NCBI GenBank assembly: GCA_020536535.1
Contig: JAHLWZ010000792.1
Location: forward strand, 138,068 to 202,067
DNA: 64,000 nucleotides
From: Pelomyxa schiedti
Taxonomy: Eukaryota; Evosea; Pelobiontida; Pelomyxidae
Direction: 5' to 3'
Position 1 is the first letter of the stretch. Each line of letters opens with the position of its first letter. A program made the translations under genes and the position numbers. This document shows, piece after piece, positions 24,883-36,266 of the stretch. The notes beneath the pieces are model-generated. The model was not told where the DNA came from and ran no database searches. It saw nothing but the letters and a program-made list of their open reading frames with translations.

Positions 24883-25992
24883 CTAAACTATGGGTATATA
24901 CGTGGCGGTGGGATCAGGGACATCCAGGTTCGGGGGAGTTGGTGTTATTACTGGAGGGGATTGGGATTGTATTTGGTTAGGAACTTGTGAGGCTGGCCCA
25001 AGGCCAAAGGAACTCTCACTGGAAGGCAATAGTGAAGACCATGCAGGTTGTGATCCCGGAGAAGTGTATGTTGTGGTCTCGCCTGGTAATCTTATCTCTG
25101 GTTCGAGAGTTTCTTCATCAATCATTGAAAATGATGATGTGAGAAGTGTAGGTGCCGGCGTTGGTGAAATATTTGTGTCAGTAATGTGAGGAGATGTGAT
25201 GGCAGGAGTTGTGATGCTGGGTTGTGGTGTTTTTGAGATATCTGCTGTTGACACTCCACTTCCGAAGTGTGAATGATGGAGGAGGCCTGCCTTGATAATA
25301 TCAGGTTGGGGGCATACTTGAAGTGGAACGTGGTCAAAGGGTAAAGCCTCATGTGTCTTCCACGCAACATTGACTGCATATTCAACAAGTACTTGAGGGT
25401 CAACTTTGTCTGAAAATGGTTAACCAAGAACGCAAGCCCCGTAAATCCAACTTTTTTGAGCCAGATCGAAGGCATGAAGTTGTTTTTTAGCCTCGTCCAA
25501 AGCATTTGACATTTCCAAGTCAATTTCGTATAGGTGTTCAACCAAAACTCCTGGGAATAATTGCTTTGTATAAGTTAATAAGGAACAAGTTAACTGTGTG
25601 GAAGTCATTGCCACGAAATCGCAAATAACGAAGCAGGTACCGATGGCTTTGTTCTTTTCATCTATTTTGTCTTGGAGCACATCCAACTCTCTCTGAAAAG
25701 ATTGCCGCTCACGCAGCTGCTTCAACAAAGAATGCAACTTTCTGTCCTGTTCAATGACGAGCTGCATAACCGAGTCCGGAGTGTCGCCAGCCACATTTCC
25801 TGAAAGCCCCAACTTTGCATGCTGCACAAAACGAGGGAAAAAACAAAAAAAAAAAGAAAGAAACTGTGGGCACCACACCAACATGAAAAAGAGGAAACAA
25901 ACCTGCATATAACCGATCGTAAGCACTGAGTTCAGCAGTCTCTTGACGAGGAGCGTGTACTCATCGAGGCATTCGTGTACGGTCTTCTTCAT
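24883..25992 (-). CDS. Mediator complex subunit 4-like protein
   Basis: The N-terminus MKKTVHECLDEYTLLVKRLL is followed by coiled coil (VMQLVIEQDRKLHSLLKQLR, then ELDVLQDKIDEKNKAI) and a second helical stretch, VEHLYEIDLEMSNALDEAKK. After a 42-nt intron comes VDPQVLVEYAVNVAWKTHEA, then PQPDIIKAGLL. The order (long coil, a YA-type helix, a short Pro-bearing motif before an LL) matches MED4 of the Mediator middle module. The C-terminal 125 residues are Pro/Ser/Thr-rich and unstructured. The assignment rests on motif order, so another coiled-coil nuclear protein is possible. The start at 25992 lies about 150 bp from the divergent start of the RasGAP-PI3K gene, so the two share a short promoter region. 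Confidence 0.55.
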
Positions 25993-26140
25993 CGTGTCGG
26001 GAAAAAAATAGTGAGATCTCACTGGATCTCGGCTGCACCTTTTTAGCCGAACAGAAGAATTAATTGACAGGTGTCAGATGCCAACGCGAAAAAGAAAAAG
26101 TCTCGGCCGTACGAAGCAGAAAAACAAAAAAAAAAGAGAG

Positions 26141-29100
26141 ATGGCCGACGTAAGTCGCAACAGCGGGGGTGCCAGTTCCAGCGGAAGTGCGAGTCAGCAA
26201 CAACACGGATCTCCCGTTCCTTTGTGGCAGTCGTACGTGCGGTTGCAGGCGAGAAACGCGCAACTTGAGAAGGAGGTCACTACGCTGCGCGACGCTCTCA
26301 AGCAACTCACGAGCAAGTTTTTGGCGTACCTTAAGAATCCCGCGTCTGTGCCAGATGCGGCGCAGGCGATCGCCGCCGCCAACGCGGTGGCTGGCGCGCC
26401 GTCTCCAAGCGCTCCTTCGGTCACTTCCTCCAGCGGGCCTACGAAGGAAGGTAAGAAAGTAAGAAAACTACCTACACCCCCTGTGAGCTCCCAGCAGCAA
26501 TCAGCTTCACGGGTGCTACCTCAACCACAACCACGGCCTCTGCCACAGCCGCAGTCGCAGTCACAGTCACAAACACAACCACAACCACAAGCGCAACCAC
26601 AAACACAAACACTTACACAACCACAAGCGCAAACACTTACACAAGCACAAGCTCAGACCCAAGCACAAGCGCAAACGCAAACACAAAACCTGCAACAAAG
26701 TACGCAAATACCAGCCACTTCACAAGAACAGACTCCTCTTCCGGCACAATCAGAACCTCAAATGCAGACACAGTCACCTCCTCGAATTAAAGACTCAGAA
26801 AAGCCCCAGAACAACATAAAACAAGAGGAAACAAAAGATGTAAAAACCAAGAGCCAGTCAAGTCTGGTTGGAGTGTCTTCCCCAGACTCTACGCAAGTGA
26901 AAGAAGATAAGCCTCAAGAAAATTCATATTCTTTGTGCTCAGATTCAGTTCAACTGGCAGCTGCTTCTCAGTCACAGCAAGACAAATCTCAAGTTTTGGT
27001 TCCACAGCCATCACAGGAACTCAACCATGTGGAAACAGAAAACGTTGCAATGCCAGTCTCAGATCCGGAGACTTTGGAAGCATTTGAGAAACTCACACTT
27101 CTCATAGAGACTATCCATATTCAAGACTCCAAGCCAAACATGGAGAAACCAACAGCCCCTCCATGCAAGCTACCATCGCGAGTAATGCATTCTCGCTGCC
27201 GTGCTGTGAAAAGAAAACCAATACCCATCATCTCAAATCATCTGGCTATTTCACCTCGGACACCAAACTTCTTTACATTTGATTTTTTGTTTCACTGGCA
27301 AGAGATTGAGCTTAAACTCCTTGTATTTGTCCAGCAACTAGACGCTTTACTTGAAGAATACTTAGTCCAATCCCCATCCCTCCAAGAACAGCCCTTGGAT
27401 GGAATGCCTAGTCACACAAGCCAAGTATTTCCCTTCAAAAAACCTCATTGAGAGTCACTCTTAAGAAGGATGAGCCATTGTCTTCCAATATAAGACCGTA
27501 TTCTGTAGATGCCCCAGAAAGACCACTGTCTGGGACGGTAGTAAAAGAACGAGCACTTTCGGCATCAGAAACGTTGTCCCTTAAGATATCCGATATAGAT
27601 GGTTTGTCAGTTTGAGTAGCTTTATTTAACAGTACCTAGTATCTGCACAACCTGCTGTGTCACCCAGTCCTGAACCAAGGTGTGATTACCTTTCTTTCAT
27701 ATTGAACTATAGCTGCCCTTAGAAAGTGGTATTTCCCATCAAAGCATTCCTATGGCTGCGCTGCACCTGCTCCCGTTGATAGCAATGTCAGTATATGTCT
27801 GATTCCTCCTTCAGATTTGAAGCCAACTCTGGAAAGTAAAACTGCTTGCTTGTAATCGTCCCACCATGTTCAATAATTCACCCAGAGTTCACTCAGCGGT
27901 TTCCCACATCAGCAACGCTTGGGGATCTTATTAAGGCAGCCTGGGATAATTGGGCAATTAGTATGAAATACAAGTCTGCTGAGGAACAATTCACACAAGT
28001 ATCTGTAACTGCTTATAAATTACCAAATAACAAAAAAAAAAAAAAAAAAAAGATTCTTATGGATTACGATTTTGCCATCATCAGAGCACTTTGCACCACT
28101 TCAAGTCTTGAAGACCAAGAAAGAGTGGCCAACCTTGTTATTCCGTTTTTTGATTCCATCAATCCTATTGAGACCCAAAAAATGCTACACATTGTCATCG
28201 ATTCTGAAGTAAAGACTTCTGGTTGGCATTCCAAAATTTTGGCCTCCTAATATTGGCAGTAAATACAAGCGATTTACTAAGAAGCAATGGACCTCTACCG
28301 AGATTATTGGTCACCTTTACACAGCTTAAGATGAAAGCCTTTGTGAAATCGACCATTATTCCCCTTTTAAATAGATGGAATGCCCTTGAGCCTCCTCCTT
28401 CATATGAGGTAGTGGGGTTGTTTGTTTAAGACTTGATAGAATTAAAACTCGTCCCCTGCAGCTTGACCCAAAGAACCTTCCCACTCCCGAAATTCCTGAC
28501 CTTGTGAAAACAAATGCACAGCTAAATACTAACAGGACAAACCTGCAACTTATAACCAAGGAATTTATTGGTCTTCTTACCAGTGAAGTAAATTCCATTC
28601 CAAGGTATAATTTATTATTAATACCCAATTACGGTATTCAACATATGAAGTGAGGTGAGAACTGTTCTTTCACACTTGTGGCATGTTGCTTTTGAAAAAT
28701 TTGGTAAGACTGCCTACTTAGCTGTAGGCGCATTTATCTTTGAGCGAGTTCTCTGCTCTCCAATAGGGAACCCTGAAAAGTACAACATACATGATGGTAC
28801 AAAACAAAACAAATTTTTTTTACCTATCCTAGTTACTTTTATGTAGGAACTCTCCGGAGAGGACTGATGCTATTTTTGAAAGTAGCTCATGCCCTTGCAT
28901 ACCAGGAGCCTTTCCATGACGGATTCATGTGCTGCATGAATGCTTTTATATTAACAAACGTAGACAGCGTCTCAAATTTAATCCGCTTGATTGTGGTGTG
29001 TCATATCCACATTAATTCCTAGTCCAACTGCTACTTCAGGATGTTGTCTCCACACTTCCCAAGCAACCAAGTTCTGTTGTTTCCCCCTCCAAGGATTCGG

Positions 29101-32100
29101 ACATGATCCTCCTTCAACTTCATTCTCTTTGTAAAATCAACTTTGATAAGATTTCTTCATCTCTTTCCGCAATGCAGGAACTATATGTAATTATCTCCAA
29201 AAGGAAAAACTTTCACTCAACAGAACAAAACAACAAGTCTATAGCCAATCCAGTATTGTGCCGTCTTCAGAAAGTGCTAGTGTCACCTCCTCACATTAAA
29301 TTTGAATATCCAGTGAAAGTTTGTGCCACTGATTCGTACTTTGAGATAAGCTCCTGGAACATCCAATTGTTTTCTTCCGCCCTTCGAAAACATGTTTTAA
29401 ACTATGGATAGAGAGAATTTGCCGTATGTTAATATATGCAGACGATCCTCACAAATCCCCACTTTCGAGTTTGTTTCAAGAAAAGTGGAAACTGAGGTTT
29501 AATACTTCCTCTCACTATGTCATCTGATATTCTGTAGGAAAAGCAAGTTTGTTCAGAGATTGCAAGTATCCTAGAATGCCCTCAAGATTGGAATTTTCTT
29601 GATGAAGAGCTTTTTCAGTGGGAGACGACACTGTATCGGTAAAATGATGAGCTTCTCATGTAGAACATAATTTAAGCAAGGAGTCTAGTAGAAGTGCAGC
29701 GCCCATGGCCCAGCATCCATGCCCGCTTCACAATGTTACCACTACCTCCAAATACGCCCACGATGTTATATGCCACTATATACCTTCCTAGTGGCTCAAC
29801 TACAAAAACTTTCCAATGCTCTGTTGATGTTACTTCTACTGACTTACTCGCTGAGGTAATCATAGCATCATCTTCACAGTGGCATTTACTCTCTCTAGGT
29901 TATTCAAAAAACAAAAGGACTCCATTCTCTCACAGCACGGTCGGCCGTGTTTAAGACAGTTGGCCAACAGCAGTACCTTTTTGACAACATGCCATTGAAG
30001 TACTTTGATTTTGTGAGGGACTCTCTTAGACGTGGTAAGCGAGTCGCTTTCGAACTGTTGTCTACTTCTGGTATCTTGTGGGAATCGCCAGTGAAAGTAT
30101 ATTGAAAATTTATTATCCACTCTTATGTCTCTCATACAGATTACCTTCCCTGCACCACCAGTCTTTCCTGCTAGTATGTCTGCCCTTGATGTGCCAAGAC
30201 CCCTGGAGGTTCAAATCAATTATGTTGTGGGTCTGCCCCCTGCTCCTCCTGATTCATATGTTGGCGTTGAAGCTGGATTGTACATTCCTCACACAATTGA
30301 CTTGGAAATCCATTACTAATTTTTTCCCAGATACTATGGTGGAAAATTGTTTTCTGAACTCTTTTGTTGTTCTCTTATTGAAATTAACAACAAGACAGTC
30401 TGGAACCAGTGGTTGTCATTTGCTGGTTCAAACCTTTCAAAACTTCCCAAAGTAAGCTTGTCACATACGAAGTCGAGCTAAAAATTTGTAGGAAACAAGA
30501 ATCTGCTTCAGTGTATTTATTCAAGAAATCAAGAATTGGAAGACACGCAGTCAAACAAATGGGAATCGCACTCCAGGTGCATCAAATGGGAATGGAACTT
30601 CTTCACCAATCGGATCACCAGATGTCAGGTTTTGTCTTGTGTTGCCCTCTAATCATTTCATGACTCTTGCCCCAGGCCAAGAAGTGGGACTCTAGCCTTG
30701 TACCGTGCTCAAGCTCAAATTCAGACTGCAACTTTTGGGAAGAGGACAGATTTATTTTGGTCAAGTGTGAGGGTTGGTTTCCAGAACAAGGGATCAAAAG
30801 TGATTATTTCTTCCAGATATATAATTTCTGTTCCCACTTGCGATCAGGGCAAATTACCCTTCCACTGCTTCCTGGAGAAGTTAACCCCATTGGTTTAGCT
30901 TATTGTATTCATTTTTCTCTTACACTAAGAGGTGCTCAGGAATGGCTGTTGACAGTATGAATCTATCCACAGAAGATTCTGTTGGGGAACTGTGCATAAC
31001 TTTTCCAGCTGGGGCCTCCATAATGTTTCCTTCTGACGAGCAATTACTTTCCACAGCTTCAACAAAGTCCACAAGGAACTCCGTGGAAGAAGATAAACCA
31101 GTCCCATCAGCTGAGGATCAAGCAACATTACTTGCTCTGTTACAGAGTGGTAAGCTGCCCATAAATCCTCAAGTTATGACCTTCCTAGATCTTCTTTATC
31201 CAATGTCAAGTGAAGAAAAGGCGTTCATTTGGAAGTACAGACATTTTTGTTTATCGGTACAAAATGGTAGTTGTCTCACTTTTCCCCTTGAAAATCAACA
31301 ATACAAAGGATTTGTTAAAATACCACTGGCAGTGAATTGGACAGACACTTCTGCTGTCCTGGAGCTCTACAAGTATTCTTCGTTATGTTACAGTCGAACT
31401 CATGAACTTGCAGGTTAATGCCCACTGAGGCTTCACTGGATCCTATGGTCGCAATGGAAGTGCGTTAATTTCTTTTTTTCTATTACCAGTGTCTAAAAAG
31501 CCAACGCAACAGCTTTTGGACTCCAAATTCGTTGACCATAAAATTCGGTCCTATGCAGTAAGCTGTTTGAATCAACTATCATTGGAGGAGTTGTCAGATT
31601 TTCTCATCCAACTTGTTCAAGTATTTTCTTTTGGACTCAAACATTGCTAAGTAGCAAAAAAAAAAAAAAAAAAGGCACTAAAATGTGAATCTTACCAAGA
31701 CTCCCCTCTTGCCCAATTTCTTCTCTCTCGGGCCATTGAGAACAGAGTTCAAATAGGACATTTATTCTTTTGGCTTTTGAAGGTAATTTCCTTTTCCTAT
31801 GTCATTTCCAACCTCGTTTTATAGAGTGAGTCTGATCAACCAAAAGTATCTTGATACCACTTACTTCACTGTCTTTCAAAAAGTACCTTACTCCTGCTAC
31901 AGGTGAGGGAGCGCTTTCGTATTTTAATGAAGTACTATTTGAGGTTTACACAATTCAATTTGGTGCCAGCTGAAAAAAAGAAAACAGGGGATGTGGGGAG
32001 CACAGACATATTTTAAGGAAGCAACAGCTTCTTATTCAAAAATTCATGAGTATCACAACCAACCCTAAAGTACACTCTTTTTGCCCCTATTTCATTTCTT

Positions 32101-33513
32101 CACATTTTGATAGGTACGACAGTCTCGGACACTTTTTGAATCCGAACTGGTTTCTTTGCCAATAGAAAACGGTCTTCCCCTTCCTCATGATCCATGGTAC
32201 GCCTCTTCTTCTCAACCATAGTTGAACGAATGCCACTTTTAGCCTTTGTGTTCGCCGACTCATGCCAGAGAAATGCAGAGTTCTAGACTCCCTTCGAGTA
32301 CTGAATTAGATTTTAATTCATCTAACAATGTGTAGGCCCCTCTATGGCTAGTTTTCGAAAATGAGGATATCCTTGGGGATCCCATTTACGCACTGTTCAA
32401 AGCAGATGACGATCTTAGACAGGATATGCTATCATTGCAAATTATAACAATAATGAATAAAGTACATTTGGGAAATTTAAATTATCTCCAACCTCACTCC
32501 CACTCAGGTATGGCAACGGGAAAATCTCGATTTGAATCTGACACCATACACATGCCTTGCCTTGGGCCCTGGCAAAGGAATGATAGAAATCGTATTAGAC
32601 TCCCAAACAATCGCAAACATTCAGAAGGTGTCTCCTCCACCTTTTTTTTTGAGAACTTAACAGGCTTTGGCGAAGGTATTTGGTGGTGGTATTACATCAG
32701 CTTTCAAAGACAGACCACTGGCAACCTGGTTGCGCGAGCATAACCCCAATGGTTTGCCTGCCAAATCTAGATGTTCCATTCAAAATGAATTAGATGCTGA
32801 TTACAACAATGCTGTGGACAACTTCATTCGGTCATGTGCTGGCTATTGTGTTGCAACTTATGTATGCCTGTGCTGTAGGGTTTAAAAAATAAATGTCAAA
32901 TACAGGTACTGGGTGTTGGTGACAGGCACAATGACAATATTTTGCTTACCAAAAATGGATATCTGTTCCGTGTGTTCCCTTCTGAATTAATAGTGCCCTT
33001 ATCCTGTTAGACATCGATTTTGGTCATATTCTTGGAAACGTGGAAAAATTTCACGGCTTTAGTAGAGACAGGGCTCCATTTGTCCTGACACCTGGTATTT
33101 ACCCACTTCGCATTGTGATGCTTATCACTTTGTACTTTGTAGAGTACGTGTACGTAATGGGTGGAGAGAAAAATCCCAAGTGGCAAACGTTCATCTCTTT
33201 TTGCTGTGATGCTTACATTATACTACGGAGGCATCACAGAACATTTATCAATTTATTTGCCATGGTAAAATGCCACTCACTTCTGTTACACTGACACATG
33301 AAACAGATGTTATCTACTGGAATGCCTGAATTACGCACGGCTGAAGATATCCTGTACTTACGGGATGCATTTGGGCTCGACAAAACGGAAGCAGAAGCAA
33401 GGATTGCCTTTGAGAAGCTGGTGTACAGGAGTTTAGACACTCTAATGACACGCATCAATAACGCAATTCACATTGCCGCCCACCCAAAGGTTAGTGAGGT
33501 GGGCACATCATGA
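26141..33513 (+). CDS. RasGAP domain fused to class I phosphatidylinositol 3-kinase
   Basis: The start at 26141 ([10 protein letters not shown]) is preferred; an in-frame ATG at 26078 would add a basic leader. The order is: short coiled coil; Gln/Pro/Thr-rich tract (26520-26770); RasGAP domain (28053-28990); Ras-binding domain (about 29690-30010, [19 protein letters not shown]); C2 (about 30120-30700); helical domain (31080-31960, with [20 protein letters not shown]); kinase domain (32140-33490). The RasGAP part keeps the finger arginine in [13 protein letters not shown] and the supporting Arg in [11 protein letters not shown]. The kinase shows [28 protein letters not shown] and HIDFGHILG, so both activities look intact. 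I followed the frame through the introns between the two halves (near 28990-29020, 29391-29467, 29507-29537 and 29640-29680) and found no stop, start or terminator. Normal class I PI3Ks bind Ras-GTP but carry no GAP. Confidence 0.88.
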
Positions 33514-33691
33514 GTGTATCATAGACTAAACTTATTTTTAAAATAATTCTGTTTTGTTTCGGATTTCCCCATGTTTCACAGTGCAGTTGCCTATCCTACC
33601 TACTACTAGCCTCATACTACGAACTGATCAACCTCAAAGCCAAAAAGGAAACCAAAGAAGACTCAAAATTGTTTTTGTTTGAAATACAGCT

Positions 33692-35721
33692 TCAAAAATC
33701 GTCTTGCTCATATTGTTCATGGTCGGGGTTGTAGCCTTCACCATCCAGGTTGCTTTTGACATCATCGTCAGGGGGTGGGGATGTTGGTTCTCCTGATGGG
33801 CCTTTGCCTTTGCGAGGGGCTTTCTTCACTTTGGGTGGCTGTGGAGGGCGCTCCTCTGCAACGAGGCCGGCCTCTTCATAGCGGTGATTGAGTTCGTCTA
33901 GTGTTATAAACCTGGATGTGGGTTGTTGGGATTTTACGAGATTATTTCGGGCATTTTACCCAAGGGAAAATAGCTCTTCAAGGTGGTCCATTTCTTCTGT
34001 CATGTCTGAAGGGTTGACAGGAAGGGAGTGGGAAACTGGGAGTGCTGGCTCTGGATGGAAATAAACTTCCTGTTCAAAGGCACCCTAAAAGATTTTAAAG
34101 AAAAAAGGTAGGATAAACTGAATGACCTCCGGTATTAGACATGATTCAATATCAGCTTCCTCAACCCCAAGCAACTGGGATAATGTGGAATTTGATATAG
34201 TCAATACTGACACTTCTGGAGAATCACTGGGAGGAGTAAATAAAATCCAATATCAATGAATAACGAAAGATGTCGCACCGGAAAGTGGTTTCTCCAGTTA
34301 TGGTCTCCCACATGGCCTCTTCATCATAGTCTTCCGCAGGCACACTTTCGTGTGGAAGTGAAGAATACAGGAGAATTTCATCTTCAGTCGCTTTTCGTGG
34401 CTTTTCAATAACCTGAACATTTGTATTGTAAGGCAGGTGCTGGCTAGCCAAGGCTTACTTACACGGAAAGTCTTAAGATAAACCCAACATGGTCCCACAA
34501 CAGTGCTAACTTCACCAGAAACTGTGTTGATGAATTTGGCACAATCCCCTTCAACCACATGAACTTTATCCCGATAGACCTGTAGTTGGCAGTTATACAA
34601 CTTACTCTTTAAATTAATGAGACACACAACAGAGCGGGCCTCTCTCGTCTGCTTATTTTTATGATGCTTCTTCCTGCGCAACCTTGGCATGGAATAGAAT
34701 TGGTAATTTTCCATTTCAATTCGCTCCAAAGCTTCTCTTTCTCTTTGTTCCCGAAGCATTTTCCCCAACTGTACGCATAGCTCCTCAACTTCAGCCTATT
34801 TCTGGGTTAAAAAAAAAGAACAAACTAAACTTGGAGGAAAACGAACCTTGTTTTTGCGGAAAATATGATTCCACTTGCACACATGGGATGCCTTATATTC
34901 ATCATCCAGCCTCTGAATCTCTTCCAACTCTTCTGGTGATGGTTTCTAGGGAAAAGATTAAGTTCCAGGTTACTGACAAGGTGCATACCGTAAGGAAAGA
35001 ATGAACCCTGGGCCTCCGCTGCCGACCGGGCTCCGTGGCTCTTTTGCGAGGGCGGGGTGCTTTTGAATGATAAGGTACATCTTCCTTTGGAAGAGCAGCC
35101 TCTCTTCTCCAATCCGCGAGCTAATTCTCTTTGTAAGAGAAGCAACAATGAGTATAAAACTAACTGCTTTGGCCTCAGAAACTGTGAGTCTCATGTCATC
35201 AGCTGGGGCAGCCATTTCTTCTGAGTCCCTGGTAACTGGCAAACTTCTTTTATACATTTTTTCAATGAGTTTGTTTGGCTTGTGGGTGCCCTTGTACATG
35301 GCAGCTTGGTGGGCAGCACGCCTATTTGCCACAGTGTTGGATTTTATTTGTTCTCTAAAATTCACATACGCTTCTTCCTTTCGTTTCAAAATACGAGCGT
35401 AATCGTATTTCCACATATCAGATGAAAAGGGCACCATAAAAACGCTACAGCCATTAGCTTTAAGTAAATAAAATACACAAGGTACCCAGTGAAGTTGCGT
35501 CTTCTGAACTTTTGTGCGTCCTCATGAACAGCCCACACGTTCACACCATCACAGGCCACGACAACGGCCGGAGAACCAGACACGCGTATAGGATCCCCTG
35601 TTCGCAACAAATGTTAAAACCCTACGAGGCAACGAGATCTAGATGACGTTTCTTTGTGTTGTTTGTAGGGAGGTGTCGCAATACCGGGTCGGACCATGTG
35701 GTGCTTCGGTGTGTCTGTCAT
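33692..35721 (-). CDS. Charged, probably nuclear protein of unknown family
   Basis: Read right to left from MTDTPKHHMVRPGIATPPYK. A 36-nt intron then joins the frame to RDPIRVSGSPAVVVACDGVN, a beta-rich stretch. Long basic helical segments follow (YDYARILKRKEEAYVNFREQ; RLDDEYKASHVCKWNHIFRK; GKMLREQREREALERIEMEN). Next come a Lys/Arg cluster (RRKKHHKNKQTREARSVV), a small beta region (DKVHVVEGDCAKFINTVSGE), an acidic middle and a C-terminus ending EQYEQDDF. I do not recognise it. Its composition and the basic clusters suggest a chromatin- or RNA-associated protein. An internal Met at 35698 is an alternative start. About nine short introns are implied. Its 5' end faces another possible small gene 50 bp away. 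Confidence 0.6.
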
Positions 35722-35770
35722 GATTTCGCTGTCGTTGGTTGGTTTATTTTTTCTTTTTGTTTCCTTTAAA

Positions 35771-36106
35771 ATGGCACCTTCTTTTTTGTTTGTTGGTGTT
35801 CTTCTTGTACTTTATCTCGCTGAGAACGCGTTCCATTTTCGGAATTTCCGATCACTGCGGAATCTCGCATCTGTTGGCAGTGGGACAGGCGACACCGTTC
35901 CTTCAGAGTGTGTGTTCTGTCAGGAGTGCAAACATTTGGAGCTTTTTGAAACTCCTGATACCACATTGTAATCGAGGAAATTGAAAATGCCCCAATAGCC
36001 AAAAAGCTATGATGGCTTGCAGACAATTTTTCAGTTTCAGCATGTTCTGTTAACTGAACTTGACTGCCACATGTGCCAGAGGTTCGTCGTGAGTTTGGAT
36101 CTATGA
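35771..36106 (+). CDS. Possible small membrane or secreted protein with paired CxxC motifs
   Basis: The ATG at 35771 opens MAPSFLFVGVLLVLYLAENA, a signal peptide or TM helix. CVFCQEC follows, and after a likely intron (35969 to about 36030) HVLLTELDCHMCQRFVVSLD, ending at a TGA at 36104-36106. Two CxxC pairs would suit a small metal-binding or disulfide-bonded fold. The splice phases do not fit perfectly, so the model is tentative. If the intron is not used, the protein ends after TPDTTL at about 35971. Confidence 0.35.
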
Positions 36107-36266
36107 AACAAAGCCGAAAAATCCACGCTACCGAAAAGGAGATCTAAAAGGCCAGGTGGGCGAAAATAAAGAAACAACAGACAACAAAGAGTGCCCTTCG
36201 TCGCTTGTGTAGTTACAACGCGTTCGGCTCCCATAACCGAGACACACACAACTCCTCGTTGAGTAA

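Noticed and set aside
26520-26770. Short tandem repeats resembling an array
   Set aside because: They are imperfect CAA/CAG-type coding repeats giving Gln/Thr/Pro runs, not spaced identical repeats, so not CRISPR.
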